Positions 1 through 11,565 of a stretch of 64,000 nucleotides of DNA are shown one piece after another. A program made the position numbers and the translations under genes. The notes under the pieces are model-generated. The model was not told the DNA's origin, did no database searches, and was given only the letters and a program-made list of their open reading frames with translations. Position 1 is the stretch's first letter. Every line of letters begins with the position of its first letter. Source of the stretch: Earliella scabrosa (Eukaryota; Basidiomycota; Agaricomycetes; Polyporales; Polyporaceae); assembly GCA_022605405.1 (NCBI GenBank), contig JABYQQ010000011.1:186001-250000 (forward strand). The letters run 5' to 3'.

Positions 1-184
1 AAGCCATCCATCTCCTTCCCGCACGCCAAATGGTCCCATTCCTCGTCTGCGGCATCCTTTGACCTCGTTCAAGAGATTGGCAGCGTCCAGGTACTCACCG
101 GCATGATGTTTGGGCTTGAGGGCGTTGTCGTCCAGTCGTTGTCGCTGTCGGGGACGGTGCTGCCAGGAGGAAAGATTTGCTTAC
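1..184 (-). CDS. 5' part of an unidentified protein gene, running off the left edge
   Basis: On the minus strand an open frame (about 184 down to 99) ends in a consensus donor GTGAGT at 98-97, followed by a 42-nt intron (57-98) ending CAAAG, and the frame resumes at 56-1 in phase. The peptide is rich in P, S, T and D, then reads DAADEEWDHLACGKEMDG into the window edge. The start codon was not located: the frame is open upstream but has no convincing ATG, so another exon may lie between 184 and 354. I do not recognise the protein. The neighbour at 355 is transcribed divergently, so 185-354 would be a shared promoter. Support is only the splice-site pair and composition. Confidence 0.35.
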
Positions 185-354
185 GTGAGACGCGCGGCAG
201 TCGCGTAAAGCCACGTGCGCGACACTTGTTCAGAATCCCGATTCAGACTTGGCTGCAGCTGGTATGTACTCTGCAACTCAGCCCAGTGAGCCAATCTCAG
301 TTTCAGTAGGACGCAGTTAGGTCTGACATCAACGTTTTAGTGTCCTCCGAAGTC

Positions 355-1515
355 ATGGCTCGCTATCTCGTGTTTACTGGCATTCCGTCTGCAAATGCGT
401 TACTACACACTCCCGCTGACCGCGAGCAATTCAAGTGGCAAACATTCACGTCCACAACCGCAACTGTCCTTCCACCGCCGACCCTGCCTCCCTCCACGCT
501 CGCCATTGCCAACCGGCGCATTTCCAAGATTTACGAGAACGTCATCTTCGCCGAACCTAGCGAGCGCGAGCTTTCCCAGTACATAGAACCTGATGAAAAT
601 GAAGCAGCGCGGCTAGGTAAGCCCTCGGAGGACACGGCCATCTGTGTAGGCCGTCACTGAACACGCTCCAGGTCACGACAACCAAACGACGGTCATCACT
701 TGGCCTGCGACGACCCAGGGCGCCGGGGACACCTCAAGATTCTCCGTCGTAGACCTCTCTTTCCTCAGAACCTCTCCAAGTTTCTCACGTGTCCGGTCGC
801 AACTGATGACCCAAGAGACTCAAGATACCGCATCCTACACCTCCTCCGACACCTCCTCCATCGCCGACTTCCCCGCATTCCACTTCAACCCTCATTCGCT
901 CACCTCCCTCGCCGCACTTACCGCACACGCACAAGCCGTACGCAACAAGCACGCCCCGAAAGCTGCCCACAAAGTCAACCTTCTCGTCGCCGTCCTCGAG
1001 ATAGACGGCCCCGACACCATACGCGTCAAAAAAGGTCCGGACGCCGGAAAAGAAGTCTCCCTCCTCAAGATGGTCCTCGGCGACGAGTCAGGCGGCCTCT
1101 GCAGGCTGAGTGCCTGGCGAGAAGTGGCTGAAGCATGGTCTGGCCTGACCACGAACGCTTCTTCCCAGTCAACGAAAAAGGGCGACATCGTCTTCCTCGA
1201 GAGTGCGTAGTCATCGTTTTGCGCACACGGCAGCGGACGCTCATCCTCACGTCGCTACAACGTGCATCTCTAGATGTCCTCCCAGCATGGGATTCCGACT
1301 CACCCAGCAGCAGCAGCAGCGCGCGCTCCATGCCCGTCAGTTGCTCCGCGTCGCCCCAGCTACAATCTCGACTCCAAGTCTGCTACCGCGCTCTCCCGTC
1401 CGTTCCTGAAGATGCGCGCCTGCGACCCGACCTACGGGTCGGACTGAGCGACAGAGGGGTGCGCAAAGTAGCCTCCGTCGTCGACTGGTTTGAAAGCATG
1501 GCCGGCCTGTCATGA
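355..1515 (+). CDS. OB-fold-like protein, probably nucleic-acid binding
   Basis: Three exons, 355-616, 672-1202 and 1274-1515, join in phase to 344 residues; introns are 55 and 71 nt. The in-frame GTG at 340 was not used because ATG follows at 355. The centre (about residues 175-230) carries VNLLVAVLEIDGPDTIRVKK and then GKEVSLLKMVLGDESGG, a beta-strand pattern typical of OB folds of the RPA/shieldin type, followed by LSAWREVAEAW. The C-terminus (RPDLRVGLSD...VRKVASVVDWFESMAGL) looks like a conserved tail, which supports the last exon. A role in single-stranded DNA binding or repair is inference from fold only. The stop overlaps an ATG at 1512 belonging to the next, WD40-like stretch. The domain call could be wrong, but coding status is well supported by the phased exons. 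Confidence 0.6.
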
Positions 1516-2130
1516 CCGCCTCCATATCAATCGGGACCCGGCTCGACTCGGACGAACCCTCCCACAACCCGTGTGTTGTTGTGTGGTCCGAGGACGAACC
1601 GTCGGCGAATGGCGGGGGCAAGGCGAGAAGAGCGACATTGAGCTTCGCGTGAGCATGATTCACGGGAATGGCTTCGTACGACTGACATCCTATTACCCCA
1701 AAAGCAAATCAGGTACTACGGTCTGTGGCCCTGCGACGTCGCCGGCCTGGAAGGTGCCATCAACACCCAGCTACGAATCCTCGCTCGTTTGTCCGAGCGG
1801 TCATCTCGTTCAGGACTGCACTGGCGGCATAGCTGGTGATCTCTCAGAGTCGTCTCGTTTTCCCCGATGGAACCGAGATCCTGCCAGGCTCGTCCGACGT
1901 AACCATGAAGGTGTGCGACGCCCGCACAGGAGACAGGATTCTGTCTTTCAACGGCCACTAAAACCTCCATCAACGCTACAGCACTCTCCCCCGCCCCCAA
2001 CAGCCCCTATATAGCCTTAGCCTCAACCTCTTCAGATTACACCGTGCGGCTCTGGAACCAGCGCGATGGGTCGTGCGTAGGGACTTACAGTTCTCCGAAC
2101 ACGAGAGTCTCCTTTGATCTGGCTGCTTGA
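1512..2130 (+). pseudogene. WD40-repeat protein remnant
   Basis: An ATG overlapping the previous stop opens a short frame, with a plausible intron 1649-1713 (GTGAGC donor, CTGAC branch, CAG acceptor). Further on, two recognisable WD40 repeat pieces lie in different frames: SSDVTMKVCDARTGDRILSF (about 1887-1945) ending FNGH and a stop at 1958, and SSDYTVRLWNQRDGSCVGTY (about 2025-2088). One extra or missing base near 1957 separates them. The first repeat has Cys where the WD pair normally has Trp. A full propeller needs about seven repeats; only two are clear. I read this as a decayed WD40 gene, or less likely the end of a gene with an intron I failed to place. Confidence 0.45.
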
Positions 2131-2518
2131 ATGAAATGGTCTACGCTCGCTGTGCCCCGAGGAGATGCTTGCGAGCCACATAGGAAGCACATGACTGGAT
2201 TCATAGATTATACGAGTACAAATGATCTTCTCGAGGCCGAGGCTGCTGTTGATGCTACAAGTGTGTACAGTGTGCGATACGATAGATAATCAGTCAGGAA
2301 TGTGAACGTGAACTTTCGTGATGCACAAATGCGCGATATCGGATCCCATGCCTATGCGAACCAGGGAAATACAGCGAGTGCGAGCGGTAACGGTATAGAT
2401 GAATGATCAAGATGTGAATTGGAGGTATCCCGGCGATCCAAGAAGTTATCGTGTTCAGTGAAGGTATCTCGTCCGAATCCCCGCGTGCGCATTGCGAAGC
2501 TTCATCCCCCCTACCTCT
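2131..2518. other. gene-free stretch, 3' flank of two convergent units
   Basis: No frame with coding character is seen. It lies between the end of the WD40 remnant (plus) and the stop of the RING gene (minus), so it should hold their 3' untranslated regions. No terminator motif could be assigned. Confidence 0.5.
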
Positions 2519-5500
2519 TTAGTCACTCCGCCACGGGGGACGATACGTCGTCCAACGCCTCGGCGCACCGTCGTCGTCGTCGCTATCATCATCGCTGTCG
2601 TCCTCCTCGTCCAAAGCTCCCAAAGCATCACGAGCACTGGAGAACGTAGTGGTGATGGTGGTGGTACGTCGGATGCCACTACCGCTGGCCATGCCGGAAG
2701 CCAGTCCAGAGCCTGGACCGGAGCCTGAAGCCGAGCTGGACCCGGATCCGCTGGGGCCAGGGACGGGCGTAGAGGATGACTCGCCGGCCGAGCGGGGTCT
2801 ATTCACGCGCCCGCGACAGACGGGGCAGGTGCGTGCGCCCTTGAGCCATTGCTGTACCACAGGTCATCGTCAGACACAAGTACGACGATCACACTAAGCG
2901 CCGCAGGGGAGCATGGACATACCTGCAGACAGCCATCGTGGAACCAATGCAAGCAGCCGGGAACGCGGAGGCAGGGATCATGAGACTTGTACTGTCGACG
3001 AAGTGTTAGAGATGCTCAAGCCGGAGAGACAGCAGGAAGTGGCTCACATCGTCGAGACAGATCGGACACCGCTCCTCGGTCTCCCCCGGCGTCGCCCATT
3101 CCGCATACGTGCCCTTAGGAAGCGACGACACGATCTCCGACGGCGTCCCTCTGGGCTTCACGTCGCCCAACAGCGTCGAGAGCGACAGCAGGCCCTCATA
3201 CGACATGTCCAACTCGTCGTCCCTCTACGAGCAATCAACGAACCCATCAGTCGTAGCGCCCACAAGACATACCACGAACAGCGCACCATGAAGTCACCCA
3301 TAAACCGCCTCCTCCATCCCGGCGTCCTATTCGCCCCAGGCCCAGACGGCTGCAAACCCACCCAAACCATATCCGGCGGCAAGTGCGACGCAAACCCACG
3401 CGTCGTGCGCGCGAAACGTCCATTCAGCGGCGCCGCACGCTCCTCCCGCAGACCCGGTCCCGGAGGGTTCCGCGCCTGCCAGGCGCGGCGCGGCCCGGGT
3501 ATGCTTGGGATAGGCGGATGATGGGGTGCGTGTGGATGCGCATGAGAATGCGCGGGGTCTGCTTCTCGTACTCCCGGACCAGCGTGGGGAGCTGTGGTCG
3601 CAGGAGTCGAGCCTGAGATCGAAGATCCAGGATTGTTCATGTACGTGCGGTGGAGAGGATCCACGAACGAGAGACGGGATCCACCGCGCATAGCGACCCT
3701 TGCGCGGAGCTCGTGCCTCCGGGCAGCTCTCGCAGCATCGCTACCGATCTCGGAAGATCCGTCAGTGCTTCCGTGGAGGCCACTCAAGGAGTGTTCGCGC
3801 CCAAGCAAGGTACGATACCTGCTCATCGCGACTGCAGAGCTTGTGTTCGTGCTTGTACCCGATGGTGTTATGGACGGCCGGCGAATGAGCTCGAGTAGTC
3901 GCTCAGTGGGACCCCGCGGTTCGGACTCCGGCATGGTGCTCTGGCGAATGCTGTCAACGGAACCAGTCGTACTCGGTGCAGGCTCTGGGCGGCTTAGTTC
4001 TTGGTCCAGGTATTGTGGGCGGGAAGTCAGATGAGGTTGCCTATGACTATTGATGCTCGATGTTGTCGCCCGCGGGGCAGCGCGATCCAACAAGTCAGCA
4101 CGAGCCCTGTCGGCAAGAGCGCGCACATGTTCATCACGCATAGTCCGCTGGAGCGAGTAAAAGTGACGCGGCGCGGGCCTGTTGATCAAGATGGTATCTT
4201 CCTCGCTGCTGGAAGAGTCGTCCAGTAGCGCGGTCAGTGCATCTCTGCTGACCCTAGATCTGGGCCTTGTTGAAACAGGTCGTTCCTCCGCTTCGGCGCG
4301 CTCGTGTGTGCCTTGGATTTGGGATTGCAGCGCCATCGAGCGCGCCAACGTGGCGCGGAATGGTCCGTCGCGATACGCGTTCAGATCTATGCTGTCGTAC
4401 CTCCTGGGACGGGATGGAGGTACAGGTGCAGGAGGAGGGACCGGATCCGGAGGTGGAGGTTGAGCAGGTGGGGGCCCATAGTAATACGGGCGCGAGTCGT
4501 CGGAAACGAACAATCCGGTGAACCTCCGAGGAGGTCGTTCAGGAGCGCGGACCTCAGTCATCCTGGTGAAAGAAGAAGCGGTGTGACTGGCGGATGGACG
4601 TAGGCTGGGCTCAATGGTTTCGAATGCATTTGAGAATAACGACGTCGAGGTAGTAGAGGGCAACGGAGGAGATGGGGAGCGCTGCCGTGCTCTGCGCCGC
4701 AAACCGCTGAGCGTGTGCATTCTCGCGCGTCTGTTGGCTTCCAAAAGTGACGACTCAGGCAACGATGGTGCAGGCGCGAAGTAGGGAGGCTCGTCGAGTG
4801 GTAGGTCAGCTTCATGATGGGACAAGTCGAGGACGTCATCGCTCGGGCGAGTATCGATAGATTGTGATGTATGGGATAAGAGGTCGGTCAACGAGATGTA
4901 GCGAGACCTGGAAATGCGGTCTGCATGAATGCGTTCCAGGTTCAGTATGTCATTATCATCAGAATAACGCAGATTGCTTTCACGAGTCTCGGTGCTCAGG
5001 ACGGAGTTCTGGGGACGCGCCGAGGGCCGCCGCCTGAGAGACGAAGTAGCTCCGCTTCGGATAGCAGTGTCGTCCAACGCACCACGAAGGGTCGAATAGC
5101 TACTGGAGATGGAAGGAACAGGCTCCGGCCGATCGCGCGTGGTACGTTCGGCGAGGAGCCGAGAGGTGGTGTTCTCCGCTTCCGCGAGGAAGTCTGCGAT
5201 GCGCTGGCGGTGCGCCTCAGCCTCGCGGATAGTGCGGTCGAGATTGCGTATCTCGCGGTCATGCTCTCTGCGCAAGTATTCGTCAACATACGAGTACGAT
5301 GAAGGAAGCGCAGGTCGACGGTCGGTCTGTGTGAATGCTGTAGACGCCCCTGAACGCGTGCGTTCAAGTGGAGGCGGAGGCGAGTGCGAGGTCCCGAGTT
5401 CGGGGTAATCTCGATAAAAACGATGCCAGCCTGCTACGATGGAGGTGAACGAGGCGCTGACAATCAACAGGGCTGACACTTACCATCTTGAGAGCTCTGA

Positions 5501-6433
5501 GATGGATAGGTGGGTGGTTCGGATTCCAAGTAATTGAGCGAGCTGGCGAGAGTGGGACGCGACGAAGAGGACAAGCCGCTGTCTCTTGAAAGAGAAGAGA
5601 CGGGTGGTGGATAGCGCTCTGCGGGGCCCAGCTGCTGAGGAAGACGGGGTGGGAGGCCGAAGGCAGAGCCATACGGAAGAGGCGGCTCTGCAACACGTTG
5701 GGCATGTCAGATTGCAAGAGATGAGAGCATGATACGGACCATCTAAGGAGGGAGGTAGCTGTGCCGTCCACGGCTCCCAAGAGCCTGTTTGTGGCGGTCT
5801 GGACGGAGACTGGCGTAAGGCAGCCATTTCACGGTCAAAGGCACGTGCACGCTCCAAGTCCCGTCTGAGCTCCTCAGCACTGTCGGGGTGTTGCTCTGGC
5901 TGCGATGCGGACGCCAGGGTGGGAACGGAAGCGGGTGGGGGGATGAAGGGAAACGAATCCTCCATGGAGATGTCGATGCCAGCCTCGGCAGAGAGCGAGG
6001 AGAGAGTGTCGTCAAACGCGGACGGTTCATCTCTCGCATCTTCGTCGACGGGGAGCAGGGACGGCGAGGGAGCTGAGAGGGTGGACCGGGCGGAGTGGTA
6101 GCTGGAGTTGCTGCTGCCGCTGGTCGAGGAGGAGACGGAAGTGTTGGAGGAGATGAGAATATCGTCGACCTCGCTGGCGTAGGCCGAGTCCGAGTCGTTC
6201 CTCGCACGCTTGTTGCGCTCTCTGCTGCCCGACGGCGAGGTGGAGGAGCCGACCGAGTCTCTCCTGCTGCCACTCGGCCCTGGGCCGTCCTGCGTGTCGT
6301 CGTAGGTCCGTTTGTGGGCCAAGTTGGAGGAAAAGTACGGCTCTGCCATCGCACACGGCGGCGGAGGCGAGGGAGCGGGCGACGGGGACGATGTGGTTTG
6401 GGACAGGCTCACTGTCAGCTGCAGCGCGGCCAT
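2519..6433 (-). CDS. RING-H2 zinc-finger protein, probable E3 ubiquitin ligase
   Basis: Six minus-strand exons join in phase: 6433-5740, 5687-5484, 5433-3287, 3224-3048, 2991-2923 and 2851-2519, giving 1207 residues; introns are 50-71 nt. The long N-terminal part is low-complexity, rich in S, P, R and D, with a probable coiled coil at about residues 354-395 (RREHDREIRNLDRTIREAEA). The RING lies near the C-terminus: C1068-x2-C1071-x15-C1087-x-H1089-x2-H1092-x2-C1095-x10-C1106-x2-C1109, the RING-H2 spacing, split over three exons, so loss of any splice would break the finger. RING-H2 proteins normally recruit E2 enzymes; substrate and location are unknown. An in-frame ATG at 6349 is an alternative start. 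The tail after the finger is Ser/Gly-rich then acidic. Donors after 3287 (GTGCGC) and 5740 (GTCCGT) are non-standard but are the only ones that keep the frame. Confidence 0.85.
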
Positions 6434-6602
6434 TGTCCATGAGCGGATGGATGGGGTTAGGGTTGAGAATCAGGGTTAGGGCTTGTCTGCACCCACCGCT
6501 CTGGCAGTGCTCGACCTCAGGACCACGACCTCAGGCTGACTTCCTGCTTCTTCCCCACTCGCATTCTCCTCTCTTGCAGCCGCGCCTGGCGAGCGTACGA
6601 CC
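6434..6602. promoter_or_regulatory. divergent promoter with TTAGGG units
   Basis: Only 169 bp separate the start codons of the RING gene (minus) and YKT6 (plus). At 6453-6481 it contains three TTAGGG-type units in the reading GGGGTTAGGGTTGAGAATCA followed by GGGTTAGGG, the telomere repeat of most filamentous fungi. Such motifs inside promoters can bind Tbf1/TRF-type factors in other fungi (established for yeasts); a regulatory role here is inference. Confidence 0.5.
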
Positions 6603-7413
6603 ATGAAGATATTCTCCCTTGCTATTGTTCTCGCGCCCCCGAACAAATCCGCAACGGTTCTGAGCAGCGCATCCGATCTCTCCTCGTTCTCGTTCTACCA
6701 ACGCGGCTCCGTCGCCGAGTTCATCTCCTTCTTCACCAAGACCGTCTCGGAGCGCACGCCACAGGGCCAACGGCAGAGCATCCAAGAGAACTTGTACACC
6801 GCCCACGTCTACAACCGCGGCGGCGCGGAGCAGCTCGCAGGTATGTAGCGCGTCCAGCACCGTCCTGTCCTCCGTCCCTGCACGCCACGCTCGCAACGTT
6901 GGAAGACGGTACAAGATGACGTTGATCCACAGCGGTCATGATCACCGACCAGGAGTACCCCGTCCGCCCCGCGTTCTCCCTGCTCACCAAGCTCCTCGAC
7001 GACTTCATCGGCAAGGTTCCCCAGGCGTCCTTCAGCACACCCCAGGCCATCTCCTTCCCCGAGATCAACACCTACCTGCAGAAGTACCAGGACCCGCGGC
7101 AGGCTGACGCGATCATGAAGGTCCAGCAGGAGCTAGATGAGACCAAGATCATCCTTGTACGTCTCTCCGGTTGCGCTCCACCTGCGTGGCATCACGCTGA
7201 CCCTCCACCAGCACAAGACGATTGAGTCCGTACTCCAGCGCGGCGAGAAGATCAACGACCTCGTCGACCGCTCAAACGAGCTCTCGATGCAGAGCAAGAT
7301 GTTTTACAAGACCGCGAAGAAGGTCTGCCCGTGTCCTCCATCGTCGCCGTCCATCTCTGACACGTGATTCCTCGCTCGTTCTCTAGCAAAACTCATGCTG
7401 CGTCGTCATGTAG
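6603..7413 (+). CDS. YKT6: YKT6, prenylated R-SNARE of the secretory pathway
   Basis: Four exons, 6603-6840, 6933-7156, 7212-7322 and 7387-7413, give 199 residues, the usual length for YKT6. An N-terminal longin domain (about residues 1-135, starting [20 protein letters not shown]) is followed by the SNARE coiled-coil (about 140-190, [20 protein letters not shown]) with the central Arg of an R-SNARE. The last exon, only 27 nt, encodes NSCCVVM: a CAAX box (CVVM) with a preceding Cys, as in YKT6, which is farnesylated and palmitoylated instead of having a membrane segment. It acts in ER-Golgi, endosomal and vacuolar or autophagosomal fusion. Introns are 92, 55 and 64 nt. Single-copy housekeeping gene; it shares its promoter with the RING gene. 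Confidence 0.96.
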
Positions 7414-7924
7414 TCAGACCCTGACCGCGAGTCTTTCCCGAGCTTTGCATCGGACGGATGGCATTGTGCCATTCCCCTCCACCCTCCATCCATATCGAGC
7501 CCTTGTAGACCCTTCGAGCTCTTGTACGATTACTTACGCCCAATCACGGACACGCAGAGGCCATTCCTTATACCATGTTCTTACAGCGACCAATGCTAAT
7601 GTGCTACCTACCTGCCTAGTCCGCCCCTTGAATTCTCTGCCGCCAGTGTTCGCTCATGCCCGCATCGGGGGCGAGCTGCGCCATGCCATGCCTCCTGCAA
7701 ATTCGGTCTCGCAACCGTCATGAATGATAGTAAGTGCCAACGAGATGTTGTTCATTGGCTTACCGTGCTTTCTATGTATCTACTCCCCTCTAGGACACAG
7801 ACTATCGTCAACGCATCGGCACTTAGGATAGGATAGCGGCCAAAACACTCATGCCCCGCAGACAAGCCGCAGCATCCTTGTCACAAACTTGAGCTCCGAG
7901 TTACATCACGAGTTGGTGCAGGGA
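7414..7924. other. gene-free stretch after YKT6
   Basis: Pyrimidine-rich sequence downstream of YKT6; short open frames here have no recognisable composition. Expected to hold the YKT6 3' untranslated region. Confidence 0.5.
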
Positions 7925-9000
7925 AAGTAGTCAATCGTCCAGAGCGTTGGCTGGGTCGTCGCGGAGGATGTTGAGGCGGAGGATATCGTCAAAGACCGAG
8001 CAGTGGCTGTACTGGGCCAGCCAGGAATCGGTACGTTCACCAAGTCGTGTTCTCCGTTCCAGTCCGGTATGCTGATATTGACCCGCTATTAACAGGCAAA
8101 ACCATCTTCCTCTTTCACCTCCTCTCCTATCGCTTGGAACATCAGCTTCCAACGACGATTCAGCTTGACCCCCGAATCTGCTCCAAGGCGTGACGGCCCA
8201 TCCCGCCAACGCTCGTCTAGTCTCTCCTCATCACCTGAGGCGATAGTGGGTTTGAGCGACAGTAATGCGATTGTGAGCATACCAGCCTTGGACCTCCTCA
8301 CCTTCGCAGCTCTCGTTGTCCAGGCATCGTCGCCGACAGTCGTCAAGTCGTCAGGTTGTTCGACTCACAGGCAAGAAGTGTCACGCTCGCGATGGAGTTG
8401 CCTAGTGAGATCGGAGCAGTCACGTAAGTCAAATTCGTATCAGTCAGGCTACGGTCCTCACGCGAGCTCTCCTGCAGCAAGGAGCTCGAATACGACACGT
8501 CGTCCACGAACGTGCCATATGTTGAGAAGTTGGGGCCGTCTACCCGGACCATTGGAATTCGAGTAATTCTACTGGAGGCCTCTGCTGTCATGCTTGCCCG
8601 GAATCGACGCTCTTGAATCTTCTTCGCGATACCAACGGCCCCATATTCGCTCAGCAGGCGGCGACTCGGGAAGCAGCGGCGCATTGCAGTCCCATTGCTG
8701 GACTGCATCGCGCGTGGACCATCCTCCTCCCAGCAGTCCGAAGCGCGTGCATAGCCGTTGTTGCAGATCAGCAAGTCAGCCGATGACCTCGTGCAGCAGT
8801 TCTCAAAAATTGACTTACAGCGCCAGTGGACCGACGGGCTGGCAGGTCGAGGTTTGGGACTCCGTTCTTGAAGAATCGTGAAGGTCACCATTCGGTCGTC
8901 TCTCCTTCGTCCGACGCCCTCCCGCTCTCTCCTCCGTATCGACCTCGTCCAGGTCGACCTCACAGGAGATCAACGTCCTCCCCCCAATCGGGCCCTTCGT
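7925..9000 (+). pseudogene. decayed Crinkler-like P-loop NTPase gene
   Basis: A frame ending AVAVLGQPGIG is joined by a 65-nt intron (8031-8095) to KTIFLFHLLSYRLEHQLPTT, giving a canonical Walker A (GQPGIGKT), then stops near 8193. Downstream pieces in shifted frames match the gene at 59846-61201: LSDSNAIVSIPALDLLTF and AALVVQASSP (about 8250-8340), TLAMELPSEIGAVT before a GTAAGT donor (about 8408), then KELEYDTSST...GPSTRTI (about 8480-8560). Several frame changes and stops remove function. No start codon or N-terminal region corresponding to the intact paralogue was found. Similarity fades between 8600 and 9000. Confidence 0.65.
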
Positions 9001-9813
9001 CCGCACACGAAGTTGCTCGTTGGTCGTCGTGCTCTACAAGCCACAACTCGTTTGATACCAGGCTGTCACTACCGTCGCTACCCTCTTCCCCTCCCGCGCA
9101 TGCTGGCACACCTCGCCGTCACGAAGGTTTTGCTCCATCGATGCAGATCAAGCACCGAGTCCGTCGACGCCAAGGACGCGAGCGCCTCCGAGGCGACTAA
9201 CACCCACCCAAGGTTATTTGTCTTCACTTGATCACAACTTCAGGCTCCAAGGCTCTTCGGTACCCCTTCAGTCGGCGAGAACCCGGCGACGAGCGCGTTC
9301 GTGTACTGGTGCCGCCGCATTCGCCTTTCTGTCGTTGAGCCACCTAATCTGAGTTCAGGCTGTGGGCACCGCATCTCGGAGACGGTTCTGCAAGCAGGAA
9401 CCCGGGAGCTCGTTCCTGCATGCACACGAGTAACGCTCCCAATGACAGGGTCGACCACTTGGACAGCCATCGCACCGCTTGCCATGCCGGCTACACGGCG
9501 TTCTCGAGTACGGGAATGCTCGTGAAGAGAAACGCAGTTCGAGATGCGGAAGCGGTCTAATATTCCTCCAAGCTCCAAGGGATCTGTACGTCGTCATGGT
9601 TCTTCCAAGATGCTGTGAAGACAGCGGGGCAGTGCGCGTGCGGGAGGACGTGAGGCTGTATGAGAGGCTGTGTGTCCTGCTTCTGTACGTGACCACCAGC
9701 GTCCTAGGGTTGGATGGTACTTAGGCATAAATGGCACCATACAAGAGGAACTTCGTCCCGTCCCCTTCATTCCGCTCAGGCTCACCACTGCTGCTGCCCC
9801 TGCATACTTCAAC
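9001..9813. other. 5' flank of F-box gene 1, copy 1
   Basis: No recognisable gene. From about 9240 the sequence is partly alignable with 43600-44208, the corresponding flank in copy 2, including the CGTCCCGTCCCCTTCATTCC block just upstream of the ATG. Frame is open upstream of 9814 in both copies, but the flanks diverge more than the coding region, so ATG 9814 was taken as start. Confidence 0.5.
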
Positions 9814-11565
9814 ATGGATCACAGCCGACTCCCCATCGACGTTTGCGAGGACATCATCGACGCATGCTACGAACCGCCGACAGCGGGCCTTCCCGAGTCA
9901 TATTCCCACTGGTGCGCTACTGCACTTGTCTGCTCGGACTGGTCACCTCGAAGCCGATTCAACCTCCTCTACGAGGTGATTCTCTACGATGAATACCAGG
10001 TTGATCTTCTACTCCGGACGCTCGAGGATAGGCCTTCCTATGCGGACCTAATAACTAGGTTCGCTGTCTCTACGCTATACACCGGTGATTGTGTCCCATT
10101 CTCCCGGGTACCTCTGTTGGTGCGTTTGAAGAACTGCACCGTATTAGACCTATGGGATATCGATTGGCGTTTATATCCACGTCGATACATTGAAGCCTCG
10201 TTCCTTCCCTGGTCCCGATCAGGGATAGTGATGCTCTACATCGAGACTACTACTATCAGCGACGCCATGGTGTTACGTGCCATTGTCCGTTCTATCTGGT
10301 CACTTCACCGACTCGAAACATTGTACATATACCATGGGCGATGGGATTTGGATGGTGAAATTTCCAGACTACCAGGGCCCCCGAATTGGGCCACTGGTGC
10401 CTTGAACTTGAAGATGGGCAGGTGCGAGAAGTTGCGATTACTCTCACTGGTATGTTCTTTCTCGCTACGCGGGTCAGTGGCACATAACGTACCAAAGTCT
10501 TTGCAGAATGGCATATCTTCCAATATTTTCTGGCCAGTCTCCGCATTTGGTCACTCTGTTGAGGATCTGCGCCTTGACATTGTATTTGGGCTTTCCGGTA
10601 AGTAAGTGGCACTATGATGTTCGCGTACCTTATCTTCCTCTCATGACTGATCTATGTCAAGACTCTGTTCTGCAGTGCATCAAATCATTTTCCAGATTGA
10701 AACACTTAGCGGTCACACTCTACAATGTCTCTGTTTTGCCGGGGAAGGATCCATTGGGGACATATACACGTAAACTACAATCAGTACTGGATGCCGTGCA
10801 CTCAGGTTCGGGCTCGGCTCTACGAACTCTCAAGCTCAACATCATCAGCAGTGACAATCCTGATGGTGACCTGGCCTCGAGGTACTATGTCGACCGCATG
10901 GGCTTGCTGGACCTCCTCCTGGGTGAAGAGATGCCAGTGGTGGGTGCATTGTCCAAGTTCGCAGGCCTAAGTCAGCTCTATTTCACCCTAGTGGATAATG
11001 ACTGGGACTTTGACGATTGGTGGTGGACGGAAGAGATGGCACGCCGGCTCCCAGACCATATCTATGTCGAGGTGGATGTTGAATATGAATACGGTACTAT
11101 GTCATGCAGTGTTGTCCTTGATAGGATTCGTGATACTTATTGTCACTTACTGCAGGGAGTACACGACTGTGGCTATCAGAGGAACAAGTTCAACAATCCC
11201 TACGGGAGGCTGAGGAAGCCGAATATGCATGGAAGGAGGCAGCGAGACGATCGCAGGAAGCCGAACGAGCGCAGGTGGCCACAGCACGAATCCAATCCTT
11301 GCTACGGGCCCTAGGCTATGACGCCGAAGCACGCTCATGTGTAGCCCGCCTGATGGTAACAGCATTTGTCGACGACCATCATCGGGCCAGTCGCAGCCTT
11401 CCCCCAGACATACAAGCAAAGCATGCAACCGAGGTGGCAGAAGCCAGGATTACGATTGATGAGGAACGAAGAGATCGTCCTTTAAGTACGACGTTCTCCG
11501 CCATTCCGCGTCACGCAAACCTGAGCCCGTGGGAACATTATTCATACTCCGCTTACCTTAAGTAA
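9814..11565 (+). CDS. F-box/LRR-like protein, C-terminus replaced by an insertion
   Basis: Exons 9814-10597, 10662-11093 and 11156-11565 give 541 residues. Start MDHSRLPIDVCEDIIDACYE begins an F-box-like motif (LP.DV.E.IID with ALVCSDWSPRSR near residue 40), the substrate-adaptor signature that binds SKP1 in SCF ubiquitin ligases. The middle is an LRR-like array typical of basidiomycete F-box proteins (repeated L..L.L...). Exon 3 starts a charged helical tail (EEQVQQSLREAEEAEYAWKE) shared with the copy at 44209. After about 11449 the frame leaves homology and runs through foreign sequence to a stop at 11563; the original C-terminal module continues at 12497. So the protein is complete in the F-box and LRR parts but has a new tail. 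Target protein unknown. Confidence 0.7.

Noticed and set aside
8343..8963. 206-codon minus-strand frame in the Crinkler-like pseudogene
   Set aside because: The plus strand carries the recognisable family segments; the minus frame has no such features.
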